From assembly GCF_035998295.1 (NCBI RefSeq), contig NZ_DASYHS010000047.1:10001-74000 (forward strand): DNA of 64,000 nt, given 5' to 3'. Below the pieces are notes generated by a model, which saw nothing but the letters and a program-made list of their open reading frames with translations, searched no databases and was not told where the DNA came from. The translations under genes and the position numbers were made by a program. Position 1 is the first letter of the stretch. Every line of letters begins with the position of its first letter. Of the stretch, positions 30,875 to 41,900 are shown one piece after another. The stretch comes from DASYHS01 sp035998295 (GTDB taxonomy: Bacteria > Pseudomonadota > Alphaproteobacteria > Azospirillales > Azospirillaceae).

Positions 30875-32365
30875 CTACCCCGCAGCAGGCGGTCCGAACC
30901 AGGTGGCCAGCGCCTCCGCGAGCCCCTGCTCGGTCTCCTCTCCGACCCAGGCGACATATCCGTCGGGCCGGATCAGTACGGCGGTGGGGGCGGGGACCGT
31001 GCCAAGCACCGGAAGCTCCCAGGTACCGGGATAGGTGGCCTCGACCGTCCGGACCCGATCGGCCCATGGCGTGATGTCGAGGCGCCCGGGCTTCCCGAAA
31101 TGGAGCAGCACCGGCCGGGCGCGGTGCAGCAGCGTGAACACGCGCAGCGGACCGTCGGCGGCGACCAGGTCGAGATCGGGCATTCGGCGCCCGAGCAGCG
31201 GGTGCCCCTCGCCGAGATCGTAACGGATGTCGAGGCCGGACATCATCGCGGCGAGCCGCTTGCGGGGCTCGTCCATGCCGAGGAACTCGGAAACGGTCTC
31301 CCGCAAGGCCGTGGTGCGTTCCTCCGCGCGGCGGAGCAGCGCCACCTGCGCCATCGTGTTGCGCAGCACGCGGGCGGCGACCGGGTGCCGCTCGGCATGG
31401 TAGGTGTCCAGGAGGCTTTCCGGCGAGGCCCCCTTGACGACCTGGGCCAGCTTCCACCCCAGGTTCACCGCATCCTGGACGCCGATGTTGAGGCCTTGTC
31501 CGCCCGCCGGGTAATGCACGTGCGCGGCGTCGCCGGCGAGCAGCACGCGCCCCTTGCGGTAGGACGCCGCCTGCCGGGTCATGTCGGTGAACCTGGAGAT
31601 CCAGGTGGGGTCGTGGATCCCGTAGTCGGTCCCGTACACGGCGACGAGCGCTTCGCTGAGATCGCGCAGGGTGGGCTCGCCGGTGCGGCCGGGCTGCTGC
31701 TCCGTCACCAGGACCCGCACCGTCCCGTCGTCTCCCAGCCTGGCGAAGGAATGGACCCCCATGGCGTCGTGGCGGAGGCCCCATTCCGGCTCCCCCGTCG
31801 TCCGGACCTCGGCGATCAGGTTGCTGATCGTCGGGTCCCAGCCAGGGAAGCCGATCCCGGCCGCTTTGCGGATCAGGCTGCGCCCACCGTCGCATCCGAC
31901 GAGATAACCTGCCCGCAGCGACCGGCCGTCGGACAGCTCGACGTCGACGCCGGTATCGTCCTGTGCGAAACCCGTCACCTCGCATCCGCGATGGATCGGC
32001 ACCGACAGCTCGCCGACCCAGTCGGCGAGGATGCGCTCGATGTGGTTCTGCCACAGCGCGAGACCGTAATTGTGCCGGGTTGGGAAGTCGCTGATGTCCA
32101 GAGGGATCCAGGCGAACCCCGCGACCTGGGCCACCTGTCCTTGCGAAAGGAACCGATCGGCGATCCCGCGCTGATCGAGGACCTCGATGGTCCGGGAGTG
32201 CAGGCCGCCCGCGCGTGAGCCGGTGAGTTCCGCGTCGGCGCGCCGCTCGACGATGGCGACGTCGACGCCCGCCAATGCCAACTCGCCGGCCAGCGTCAGC
32301 CCGGTCGGACCGCCCCCGGCGATCACCACCGCGCGGGACTCGCTTCTCGGCAGTAACATCCGCAT
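30875..32365 (-). CDS. FAD-dependent aromatic monooxygenase (PheA/TfdB, Rox-like)
   Basis: A 496-aa class A flavoprotein monooxygenase. The Rossmann motif AVVIAGGGPTGLTLAGELAL lies at the N-terminus, LVGCDGGRS is the DG motif, and the GD motif reads RVLLAGDAAHVHYPAGGQGLN. The C-terminal thioredoxin-like domain is present. Overall it is close to rifampicin-monooxygenase-like and polyketide hydroxylases. Start ATG 32365 is preferred because GAGG lies 8 bases upstream. It hydroxylates an aromatic substrate with NAD(P)H and O2; the substrate is not evident. Stands alone. Confidence 0.88.
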   Translation of the reverse strand: MRMLLPRSESRAVVIAGGGPTGLTLAGELALAGVDVAIVERRADAELTGSRAGGLHSRTIEVLDQRGIADRFLSQGQVAQVAGFAWIPLDISDFPTRHNYGLALWQNHIERILADWVGELSVPIHRGCEVTGFAQDDTGVDVELSDGRSLRAGYLVGCDGGRSLIRKAAGIGFPGWDPTISNLIAEVRTTGEPEWGLRHDAMGVHSFARLGDDGTVRVLVTEQQPGRTGEPTLRDLSEALVAVYGTDYGIHDPTWISRFTDMTRQAASYRKGRVLLAGDAAHVHYPAGGQGLNIGVQDAVNLGWKLAQVVKGASPESLLDTYHAERHPVAARVLRNTMAQVALLRRAEERTTALRETVSEFLGMDEPRKRLAAMMSGLDIRYDLGEGHPLLGRRMPDLDLVAADGPLRVFTLLHRARPVLLHFGKPGRLDITPWADRVRTVEATYPGTWELPVLGTVPAPTAVLIRPDGYVAWVGEETEQGLAEALATWFGPPAAG

Positions 32366-32531
32366 ATCCGTGACCTCGTAGTTTGTGGCTTCGGTCGGCG
32401 GTTTTACGGGATGACCCGGATCTTGAAGCAAGTCCCTTGCGCACCACATATCAGAGCAGAGGCGATAGTGCTCCTTTTCCGATCGTTATTTGCAGCGAAC
32501 GGGTAGTCTCGCGCGGCTCTGGACGTACGGG

Positions 32532-33296
32532 TCAGGGCTTCGCAGCGGGAATGCACAACACGTCGCGATAGGCGCAGAGATCATCGAGAAGCGCCTTCTC
32601 GTCCGCCAGGATCTTCGCCTTCTCCGCCTCCCCGACGAGCTGGATCATGTAGCTCTGCTCGTCGATGCCTTGCCTGTCGATGAAGGGGCTGTGAAGGCTC
32701 GAGTGATCGGCAAGATCCGGCGCCGCTCCGATGTCCTCGTTCGACACGTTCGGGGCGTAGAACATCACGTGCGGCATGGACAGGGTATGGACCTTCAGGT
32801 CGGGCGGTCCGATCGTGCGGTATACCGGCGAAACCATGTAGGACAGGCCCGGCTTTTCCGGGGCCTCGTACGTCCCGTCCTCGTACCGGCGCGCGACTTC
32901 GGCTTTCAGCGCGTCGACGTCCATTCCCTCGGCGCGAAGGGCGGCCGCGTCCATGATGACCTTCAGATAGGTGTCGGTGCCCGCCGCGTCGTAGCAGAGG
33001 GGGATGTAGATGTCGTTGCGGAAGTCGCCCATTTCCCAGACGGTGCGCTGCACGAGGCACGTCACGCCGCTGGTCCCCTCCCGCAAAAGCTCGTAGCCTT
33101 TCGCCGGGTCGAGAAGATGAACCGTCGCCTCTTCCCGCAGCGCCGGAGGCAGGGCGCTCAGGGCGAACCGGGCCTCGAGTTCGGCCGGCATCCGGTCGAT
33201 GCCGGTCTCGGCCGCCTCGCCCGTAAACGCCCCCGCAAACGCCGATGCGCCGATAAGGCCGATTGCGACGAGCGGCGCGGCCCATGTCGATTTCAT
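32532..33296 (-). CDS. Secreted hypothetical protein
   Basis: A 254-aa protein with a Sec signal peptide (MKSTWAAPLVAIGLIGASAFAGAFTG). AGGAGG precedes ATG 33296 at good spacing, which decides the start. The mature part is acidic, has four cysteines (TCLVQR, LCYDA, LCAYRD, LCIPA) and the phrase GLSYMVSPVYR ... PHVMFYAPNVSN. That resembles secreted proteins of unknown function seen in soil proteobacteria and Acidobacteria. No enzymatic motif recognised. Confidence 0.75.
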   Translation of the reverse strand: MKSTWAAPLVAIGLIGASAFAGAFTGEAAETGIDRMPAELEARFALSALPPALREEATVHLLDPAKGYELLREGTSGVTCLVQRTVWEMGDFRNDIYIPLCYDAAGTDTYLKVIMDAAALRAEGMDVDALKAEVARRYEDGTYEAPEKPGLSYMVSPVYRTIGPPDLKVHTLSMPHVMFYAPNVSNEDIGAAPDLADHSSLHSPFIDRQGIDEQSYMIQLVGEAEKAKILADEKALLDDLCAYRDVLCIPAAKP

Positions 33297-33578
33297 CGTT
33301 CTATCCTCCTGATATCCCGTATTCGCCACGCGCCTCGGCGGTTTCGAAACGGCTTCGTGCTGGTCGAGAAGACGTTAGGGGCGGGCCGGAAGGTGACGGG
33401 AGTAACAAGGTTGGCGGGAAAGCTTCCACCGTCCGTCATGGGCGGAACGGCGGCGTCGGGGCCGTTCCATGGACGTGCGCAGGCCGTTCGGCGTCATGGC
33501 CTGGGCGCCACGCTGCCGCGATCAAGGGAACCACGCCCATGATATCGCGTTGGGAGGTGGGAGCGGCCAAGACCCTGA

Positions 33579-34184
33579 ATGGGCGATTACGAGGAACCTT
33601 TGCCGGGGAAACGTGTGGGCGACTGGAAGAAATCGGCAGGACTAGGTGTCGTTGCGGGCGCCGTGGCCGTCCTGGCGCTGCTCGGCATCGTCGGCCTGTT
33701 CGTCGTCTATACCGGGTCGTACAACGTCGCTGCGACGGAAGAACATGCCTCCTTCACTCGGTGGGCGTTCGATACCACCTTCCACAACTCCGTCGAGAGC
33801 CGTGCCGACGACATCGTCGCGCCTGAAGCCGTGACCGCGGAGATGATCGCGGTGGGGGCCGGTTCCTACAAATCGACGTGCCAGCACTGCCATGCCGGAC
33901 CAGGCGTCGAGCGGGCCGAATGGGCAAGCGGTATGCGACCGCGACCGCCGCACCTTGCCGAGGCGGCCGCCGAGTGGGAACCGGAGGAAGTGTTCTGGAT
34001 CGTCAGGCATGGGATCAAGATGACCGGAATGCCTGCGTTCGGACCATCCCACGACGATGAGACGCTCTGGAGCATCGCCGCCTTCGTGAAGCAACTGCCC
34101 GGCATGACGCCCGAGCAGTATGCGGCGCTGGGCGACGCCCAGGAGGGCGGCGGGCACCACGGCGGCAGCGGCCACGCAAACTGA
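33579..34184 (+). CDS. Membrane-anchored c-type cytochrome
   Basis: A 201-aa protein with one N-terminal membrane helix (about 20-45) and a periplasmic cytochrome c domain. Haem is bound through CQHCH (residues 101-105) and probably Met150 or Met153 (GIKMTGMPAFGPSH). The C-terminus is His/Gly-rich (GGGHHGGSGHAN), possibly metal-binding. It begins a three-gene operon with a DUF305 membrane protein and a lipoprotein. Its electron partner is unknown; the set suggests periplasmic metal or redox handling. Confidence 0.87.
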   Translation: MGDYEEPLPGKRVGDWKKSAGLGVVAGAVAVLALLGIVGLFVVYTGSYNVAATEEHASFTRWAFDTTFHNSVESRADDIVAPEAVTAEMIAVGAGSYKSTCQHCHAGPGVERAEWASGMRPRPPHLAEAAAEWEPEEVFWIVRHGIKMTGMPAFGPSHDDETLWSIAAFVKQLPGMTPEQYAALGDAQEGGGHHGGSGHAN

Positions 34185-34202
34185 GTCCGGAAGACGGAAG
34201 GC

Positions 34203-34658
34203 ATGCAGATGTCCTACTGGCGCTTCGCCGCCATGATCGCAACCTCGACCATCGTCATGTACATCCTGATGTACCTGAACACCTATGCATTCGAGCATGT
34301 GTTCTGGAGCGAGACCCGCGCCTGGATGGCTCTCGTCATGGGCGCGACCATGTCCGTCATAATGCTCGGCTACATGCTGAACATGTACAGGAAGCGGGCG
34401 GTCAACCTCGCCATCTTTGGCGGCTCCGTGGCCGTGTTCGCCCTGTCCCTGTGGCTCGTGCGGAGCCAGGCGACGGTCGACGACGTCGATTACATGAGGG
34501 CGATGATCCCGCATCACTCGATCGCCATTCTGACCAGTGAGCGCGCCCAGATCACGGACCCCCGCGTCCGCAAGCTCGCCGACGAGATCATCGAGGCCCA
34601 GGAACGCGAGATCGCGGAGATGAAGTACCTTGCCGCCGACCTGGAGGCGCGGGACTGA
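34203..34658 (+). CDS. DUF305 membrane protein
   Basis: A 151-aa protein with three predicted membrane helices (about 7-27, 38-60, 69-87) and a C-terminal DUF305 segment containing MRAMIPHHSIAILTSERA, whose His-His pair is the family hallmark. DUF305 proteins often occur with copper-resistance and cytochrome genes. Its stop overlaps the next start by one base (TGATG), so expression is coupled. Metal binding is likely but unproven here. Confidence 0.86.
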   Translation: MQMSYWRFAAMIATSTIVMYILMYLNTYAFEHVFWSETRAWMALVMGATMSVIMLGYMLNMYRKRAVNLAIFGGSVAVFALSLWLVRSQATVDDVDYMRAMIPHHSIAILTSERAQITDPRVRKLADEIIEAQEREIAEMKYLAADLEARD

Positions 34659-35230
34659 TGCAAGGCGCTTTCCCTTTCCTCCTGATCGCCGGCTTGATCG
34701 CCGGGCTCGGGCTGCTCACGGGGTGCGGCGAGGCCGACGCGCCGGACGATGCGATCGACGCCGTACGAGCCCCCGAGCCAGCCAGGATCATGACCGTGCA
34801 AGCCGTGCTCGACGGCGCGCACGTCCCGACCCTCGATCCCCACACGATGAAGGATGCGGAGATCCGCATGGCGGTCGGCGCGGGACCCCGCTGCGAGTTC
34901 CGCTATACGAGCACCGGCAGGCCGGTGCTGGCGGTGGGCGCGGGATCGGGCGCGTCGACGCCCCGCGGCGTCTTGAAGCTGAACGGGAGCCTGATCGTCC
35001 TGGAGCTTGCGCCGGCGGAACCCGCGGCGGCCGGCGGCGGGCAGGCCGATGATTTCGCCCTGGTCGCCGAACCGATCCGAGCGCTCGTCGCCCCGGTACC
35101 AGGGGAACTGAACGAGATCAGGGACGGCCTTGCGAGCCGGGAGGCGACCATGGTGTTCGAGGTCGGAGACAGCCTCAGGGTCGGGTATCGCGGCTATCTG
35201 GAATGCTTGCCCGAGCCGCCGCCGGACTAG
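34658..35230 (+). CDS. Putative lipoprotein of unknown family
   Basis: A 190-aa protein with a lipoprotein signal peptide: hydrophobic core FLLIAGLIAGLG, lipobox LLTGC, lipid-modified Cys25. The mature part has two further cysteines (RCEFRY, LECLPE) and alternating beta-like segments (LKLNGSLIVLEL). It may correspond to a small family found beside DUF305/cytochrome genes (DUF6692-like), but I cannot confirm the match. Last gene of the operon. Confidence 0.72.
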   Translation: MQGAFPFLLIAGLIAGLGLLTGCGEADAPDDAIDAVRAPEPARIMTVQAVLDGAHVPTLDPHTMKDAEIRMAVGAGPRCEFRYTSTGRPVLAVGAGSGASTPRGVLKLNGSLIVLELAPAEPAAAGGGQADDFALVAEPIRALVAPVPGELNEIRDGLASREATMVFEVGDSLRVGYRGYLECLPEPPPD

Positions 35231-35248
35231 AGGTATGCCCCTGGACGT

Positions 35249-35941
35249 TCAGCCCGACGCTTCTTCCGTCTCGACGCTGGACAGCCGGTGCCGGTCGTCG
35301 AAACTCGCGACCAGCCGGCCGGCCCGGGGCGAGTCCGCGACCAGGCGCGCTGGTCCGTCCTGCGCGACCGTGTACCGCTCGTGTTCGAGATATGCGCGCA
35401 CCGGGACGCGGTGGTCGAGGAAGCCATAGGCCTCGACCATGCGCCGGATGACCCGTACGACGAACAGCGCCGGCCGTTCGCCGGGCGGGGGCAGGTGGCC
35501 CCCGTCGTCGGTCACCACCACGTAGACCCGCCATTTCCCCTGGAGGGGGAAGACGAACCAGCCTTTGCCCCCGCAGCGGGCCGCCGCCAGCAGCGCGATC
35601 TCGTCGCCCCCGACCGCGCCCGAGATGTCGATCCGCGGCTGCGTGAACAGCGGCTCGCCCGTGCTCTCGCCGAGCGCCTTCAGCGCCCGGGCCCGCACCA
35701 GCACCTTGTCGGCGAAGTCGCAGGTGGTGGTGTCCCAGGCCCAGACCCAGTCGCCGCTCTCGTCGTTGGCGATGCCCAGCACCTCGACCCCCAGCCTTAT
35801 GTCCGGCTCGAACTCGATCGTCCCCTCGTCCAGGTCGTGGGCGAAGTTCCGCTTCCGGGCCAGGTCGGCCATCAGCAGGAGCTGGGACAGGCCCGCTCCC
35901 GCATGCTGGGCGAAGTCGCGGATGGATGGGTCCATCGTCAT
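35249..35941 (-). CDS. DUF6882-like protein, probable immunity protein for the RHS nuclease toxin
   Basis: A 230-aa cytoplasmic protein resembling the DUF6882 group: WVWAWDTTTCDFADKVLVRARALKALGE is its characteristic segment. It has no signal peptide and is acidic. The start (MTMDPSIRDF) lies 9 bp after the stop of the polymorphic toxin gene on the same strand, the usual place for a cognate immunity gene. It would neutralise the C-terminal nuclease in self and sibling cells. Immunity is inferred from position and family; ATG 35935 is an alternative start. Confidence 0.75.
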   Translation of the reverse strand: MTMDPSIRDFAQHAGAGLSQLLLMADLARKRNFAHDLDEGTIEFEPDIRLGVEVLGIANDESGDWVWAWDTTTCDFADKVLVRARALKALGESTGEPLFTQPRIDISGAVGGDEIALLAAARCGGKGWFVFPLQGKWRVYVVVTDDGGHLPPPGERPALFVVRVIRRMVEAYGFLDHRVPVRAYLEHERYTVAQDGPARLVADSPRAGRLVASFDDRHRLSSVETEEASG

Positions 35942-35950
35942 CTGCAGCCC

Positions 35951-38900
35951 TCAGAACGAGGTGTAGTTGCCGAACGTCACGTCGAAGACCTTCTTGTTTC
36001 CCTGATAAACCCGGTACCGCACCTCGGAGGCCACCGCGGTCGAGTCCTCGTATATGAAATCGACCCTGGCGGACACCGTTCCGTTGGTATCGACGTAGTC
36101 GTAGACCTGCCCCTCGAACACCCGGTATTGGCCCCGGTTGATGCTGCGGGACTGCGGGAAGATGTTCTCGACGTCCCTGCCGCTCCCGCCGAGGCGGTTC
36201 GCGAAGATGTGCCCGGCATCCGGGAACTCGTCGGTCAGCCCCGAGTTCGGGTCGTATTTCCCGCCGGACAGCTTCGTGAACCCGGCCTCGTCCTTCACGA
36301 AGTCCCGCGTCGTCTTGTTGGTCCCGGTCCCCGTATCCAGGTCCGCCTGGGTGATGGTCGTCTGGGCGGTCGTCTTCCTGCCGTTCGGGTCGTAGGCGCA
36401 GGTGACCGTCAGGACATTGTGCGCGAGGACGCCGTCCTCGCCAACGGCGTAGACGTGGAGGTCGGCGACTTCCAGGTTGTAGACGCGGACCGCTTCCCCG
36501 ACGGGGCGGACCTCCGTCACCTCTGCGGCGGTGCCGTCGGCGCGGACGACGGTGCGGCCGGGCCGCAGCTCGGCCGCCTCGGTCCAGTCGCCGCCCTCGA
36601 CCAGGAACGGGTGCCTGGCCGTGGTCCGCAGCGTCTCCCCGCCGACCGTCAGGTCGAGCGCGTCCTCGGCCACCCGGGAGTACAGGCGCGTCACCGGGCG
36701 CCACGCCGCGTCCGCCGGGTCGCCCCCGGCCAGGACCTCGTCGCCGACCCGCAGGTCCTCGATCGCGACGGGGCCGCCGCGGGTCCGGACGGGCGTGCCG
36801 CCGGCGAAGGAGGCGGCGCCGCATGACGCCTCGTCCCCGCCGGGCGCCTTCTGCTGGCCGTCATGGCCGTCGTTGGCGAGGCCGGAGTCGAGCGGCTCGT
36901 CGCCCTTCGTCGCCTCCATCCCCGCGCCTTCCGAGTGGACGGCGTCCTCGATCCCGGCCTCCGCCGCGTCGGCCTCGCCGCCGAAGCCCAGCGTCACCAC
37001 GTCGAAGCCGAGCGCCAGCCCGTTCTCGAGCGACGGGTCGCGCACGAACTTCACCGCGTCGTAGGCGGCGAAGGCGACGCCGATCGCCACCCCGACCTCG
37101 GGGAAGGCGACGGAGATCGCGATCAGGGCGACCGCCTCGCCGATATGCAGCAGCACCTTGCCCGGCGAGAACGACGCAGCACCGCCCCCGGCGGCCGTGG
37201 CGGGCGGCTGGTGGGTCAGGCCGGCCCCGCCGAAATAAGCCTCGGTCGAGAAGCGCCCGTCGGGATCCGCATGGCCGAACGGGTCGTTGCCGGCATAGCT
37301 GTAGGGGTTGTCGAACTGCCCCGCCGGGTCCGGCGTCAGGAACCGGCCGAGCGCCGGGTCGTAGACCCGCGCCCCGAAGTTCAGCAGCCCGGTGGTCGCG
37401 ATCTGGTCGCGGCCGCCGAACTTCTCGCGGAAATCGTCGACGCCAGCGCTGGAGGGCTCGTTGAGGCCGCCGAAGGGAAGATAGGCGACGCGCGCCGTCT
37501 CCTTGCCGTCGGCGTCCGTCACCAGGTTGGGGCTCAGGACGGTGTCGCGGTGGAAGTACCGGATCCCGGTCTGCTCGATCCCCGCGCCGTTCGGGCCCGG
37601 TACCAGATCGGCATGCGCCGGCCACGGGGTCCCCGCCAACGCGACGGTGGACGCCAGCAGTGCCACGAGGGTGCGGCGCAGCCACGCCCCGGCGCCGTCC
37701 CGCCGGCGCCATCCGCCGACCAGCAGGATGAGCCCGCCCGGCAGGCCGACGGCGCCGGCCGCCGCCACCGTCGCGCCGGAGACGGGCCAGCCGGGCGCGC
37801 CGGCATCCGCCTTCCGGCTGCCGGCGGTGGTGGAGCCCAGCGCCGCGAGGCAGGTCGATTGCCCGGCCGACGGAGTGAAGCCGTCCGTGGTGATCGTCGC
37901 GACGATGCCGTCGGGACCGGAGATCGACGTCGTCCACAGCGTGCCGGTGTCCGCGGCCGTCCGGTGCAGCCCGGGGCCGAGCCAGACCGTCGTCGTCCCG
38001 TCGGCGTCCCTCTCGACCGCGAGCGACTTGTCGGGACCGTAGGCCATGTCCGACACGTCGCCGCCGTTCAGCGAGACGCCGGTCAGCATGGCCTCGGGGT
38101 CGTAGGCGTAGGCCCATGCGTCGGCGCCGCCGCCGCCCGTCCGGGCCGACAGGGCGCCATTGCCGAGATAGTCGTAGGTGTCGCGGCCGGTCCCGGTCTC
38201 GCTGCCGCTCAACCGGTAGGCGGCCGCGGGGTCGGTCTCGAAGATCGTGGTCTGCGATCCCGTCCGCCAGCTCGTGATGTTGCCGCCGGCGTCGTAGGTC
38301 AGGGCGGTATCGGGATAGGGTCCGGCCGCGCTGGTCAGCCGGCCCATGACGTCGTAGCCCAGCGTCTGGGACTGGCCGGCCGCGAGCGTGTCGGTGATCC
38401 GGCTCAGCACGTTGACGGGGTTGTCCTGCGCGCCCCACGCATAGGTCATGGACGAGAGGTCCGTCGTCCCCGACGTCGCCGTGCTGGCGGTCAGGCGTCC
38501 CACGACGTCGTAGGAGAACCGCGAGGCCAGCCCGTTGCCGTAGCTGCGCGTCTGGTAGCGGCCGAGCGCGGTGTAGTCGCCATAGGCCGCGATCGTGCGG
38601 AACGCGGACTCGCCCGCCGCGCAGTAGTTGACGGACTGCAGGTTGAGGTCCGCGCCGTAGACGGTCTCGACGACGGAGCCGTCGGCGCCGACCGCCGCCG
38701 TCTCGCGGCCCAGCGGGTCGAACAGGGCGCCGAAGGAGAAGGTCGTGCCGCCCTCGGTCGTCGTGAACGCGGACTGGTTGCCCATCCGGTCGTAGGCCAT
38801 GGTGTGCGCGACGGTGGCGTTCGCGGCGCTCGACATCCGCCCCTTGGCGTTGGCGCCGGTGTCGTAGCCGAAGGTCGAGGTCTCGACGGCCACGTCGCCC

Positions 38901-41900
38901 GCGTCGACCAACGTGCGCTCGAGTGGACGCGACAGGGCGTCGAAGGTCTGCGTGACGGTGTTGCCGGCCGAGTCCCGCGTCGAGACGACGTTGCCCAGCG
39001 CGTCGTAGGCGAGCGCGATCGTGCCCCGCGTCGGGTCGCTCTGCGACGTCGTCCGGCTCAGGCTGTCATAGGCGTAGACGGTCGTGTCGCTGCCGTTCGA
39101 ATCCAGCGGCCCGACGCGCTCGACGATCCGCGACAGCCCGTCATAGGCGAAGGTGCCGACGCCGCCGTCGGGGGCCGTCGTCCTCAGCGTCCGCCCCCTG
39201 GTATCGTAGGACGACACCGTGGTCTGCACCAGGCTCCTGGCCTCGCTGGTGGATGCCGCGCAGCTCGCGGCGGAATAGGTGTTCCGGGTCGTGGTCCGCG
39301 CGGCGTTGTCGTAGATCCAGGTCTGGACGGTCGACGTGCCCAGCACGGCGTCCGGCGGGCCGCAGGTCAGCACCGGGCGGTCGTAGACATCGTAGTCCGT
39401 CCGGTTCAAGGCGGCCGTCCCGGTATCGGCGAAATACGGGAGCGACCGGGCGGCGACGCGGCCGGCGGCGTCGAACGCGACGGTCTCGAGGACCACGGGG
39501 CCGTCCCCGGCCGCGCCCTTGCGGACGGTCGCGTACTCGCGCCCCATGCCGTCATACGACACGCTGGTCCAGGACCAGGCGTCGGACGCCTGGCCGCAAT
39601 CCCGCCAGTCCGTGCACGACGAGGTCGTCGTCGTCCATCCGGCGGGCGTGCCCGCCGCGTAGGAGACCGCCGTCGTCTGCACCTGCGAGCCGTCGGTCGG
39701 GGACGGTGCCGTGGCGGCGAGCGGGCGGCCGAAGTCGTCGTAGCTGGCACCGGTCGTGTTGCCGTTGGGATCGGTCGTCGACAGGACGACGCCCAGCGCC
39801 AGGTCGAAGGTGCGGCTGACGGTCAGCGTGTCGCCGCCCCCGACCGGGGGTGACGTCCGCGTGACCGGGAAGGTGTGGAAGGTCGCGTCGAACCCGAACG
39901 TCTCGGTGGCGCCCTGCGGGTCGGTGCTGGCGGTCACGTTGCCGTAGGCGTCGTAGCCGTAGGACGTGCACAGCCAGGTTCCGCCCGCGACCGGTGCGGC
40001 GCAGGTGGCGTTCCGGGCGTCGGGGGATCGCGCGTCGAGGAAGCGGGCGCTGTAGAGGACCTGCCAGGAACCGTCGTAGCCGTTCCGCTCCCAGGTCAGG
40101 TCGGTGCCGGGCGTCCAGCCCGCGAAGGCGCTGCCGTCGAGGCAGCCTGCCGCCGACATGCGCATCTTGTGGTCGATGACGTAGCCCAGGCGCCACTGCC
40201 CCTGGGCGCTCAGGTCGGTCGGCGGCGCGTTGTAGGTCGCGCAGGTGTAGACCGGCGCCGAGTCCGCGTCGGCGGCGTCGCCGAGGTCGGACACCAGCGT
40301 GACGTTGCCGAAGCCGTCATAGGCGTAGGTCTCGACCAGCGTGTAGGCCGGCTGCGGATCGGGCGCGTTCCCGTCCGGGTTCGGGTACATGCTCGACAGT
40401 TCCGCCACCTGCTGGACCTGGTAGACGCCCGGGAAGAACGCCTTGGCCGGCGTGGCCGCCTGCTGGGCGCAGTCGGCCGGTGCGCCGTCGGTCCTCGTCC
40501 CGACCGGCGTCCCGCCGGTGCTCATCGTGCAGGACTGCTTGACCAGGGGCTGGGCCTTCATCGGCACGAGGCGGTCGCCGAGGATCGCCCGCATCTGCTG
40601 GTCGGTGGCCAGATGGGTGAACGGGAACTGCGTCTCGTAGACCGTGACGCTGGCGCGCTCCGCCTGCGGGTCGAACGAGGTCACCGAGGTGAAGCCGCTC
40701 CAGCCCCGGCCCTCCAGGTTCGTGACCGCGCCGGCATAGGCGTAGGTGTAGGTGAAGCAGTGGCCGGCCGCGTCCGGGCCCGCGCAGTCCACCATGCCGT
40801 CGGACCTGTCGAGGCGGGACACGACGTAGGTGGCGTCCTGGACGTCCTGGTAGGGATACGCCGACGCCGTGCCCTTGGCGTAGACCGGGCCGTAGGTGTT
40901 GCTGAGCGGCGCGTAGGTGAGGGTGGTGGTGGCGCCGACCCCGTTGGCGACGGAGACCAGCGTGTCCGGCGGCGGAGGTTCGCTCAGGCCCGCGACGGTA
41001 TAGGGCGCGCCGAAGAAGGTCTCGGCCTGCCAGCTTCCCGACCGGACGGTGAGCTGGACCATGTCGGCGAAGCCGCGGCCCGTGAAGTCTCCCTGCAGGA
41101 CCGGGGAGGTGGTGCTGAGCGGCTGCGTGAACGTGGCCCAGGTCTGGGGCGTGGCGCTCCCGCCCGAGAGCACGACCGAAAGCTGGCCGCCGGACCCGTA
41201 CTGGCGCAACGCCCCGAAATCGGCCATGTGGTCGCCGTTGAAGTCCTCGACGACGACCGAGGCGACCTGCTGGCCGAAGGCGATCGTGCCGGCGACCTCG
41301 TTCAGCTCGGTGCCGGTCGCGAGGTACCGTTTGACGGTCCTGCCGCCGGTGCTGTCGAAGATACCGACCAGGTCCTGGATGCCGTCGCCGTTCAGGTCGC
41401 CGAAGGTCAGGTCGAACTGGCTCGCCACGGAGGTGGGAATCCCGGGCAGCGCCCAGCTTCGGGCCGTCGCGGCCGGGTTCGTCAGGTCGGGCACGACCTG
41501 GAGCTGGAGCGTGCTGCCGGAGACGACGGGATAGACCAGCTCCGCGGTCCCGTCGCCGGTCAGGTCGGTCGCCTCTATGCCGGCCGTCGCCAGCGAGGTG
41601 AACCGTGCCGGCGTGCTCGGGCCGCCGACCGGCTGCCCGGACACGCCCGAGGGCTGGCCCAGGTAGGAGGTGACGCTCAGGTTCTGCCCGACCACGCCCA
41701 GGAGGACCAGGTCGGTGATCCCGTCGCCGTTCACGTCGCTGGACAGGAACCGCTTGTTGCTCGTGCTCGGAGAGTTCTGGGGCTTCCAGGCCGTCGTGAC
41801 GACGCCGCCGGTGCGCGGGTCGGTCGAGTAGGTCGTCCCGGAGAAGGTCGACCCGTAGACGCCGATGCACAGGATGTCGACCGGGCCGTCGCCGTTGAAG

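Noticed and set aside
36863..39853. 996-codon plus-strand frame opposite the RHS gene
   Set aside because: Antisense to the RHS coding frame; its translation is Arg/Gly/Val-rich with no domain.
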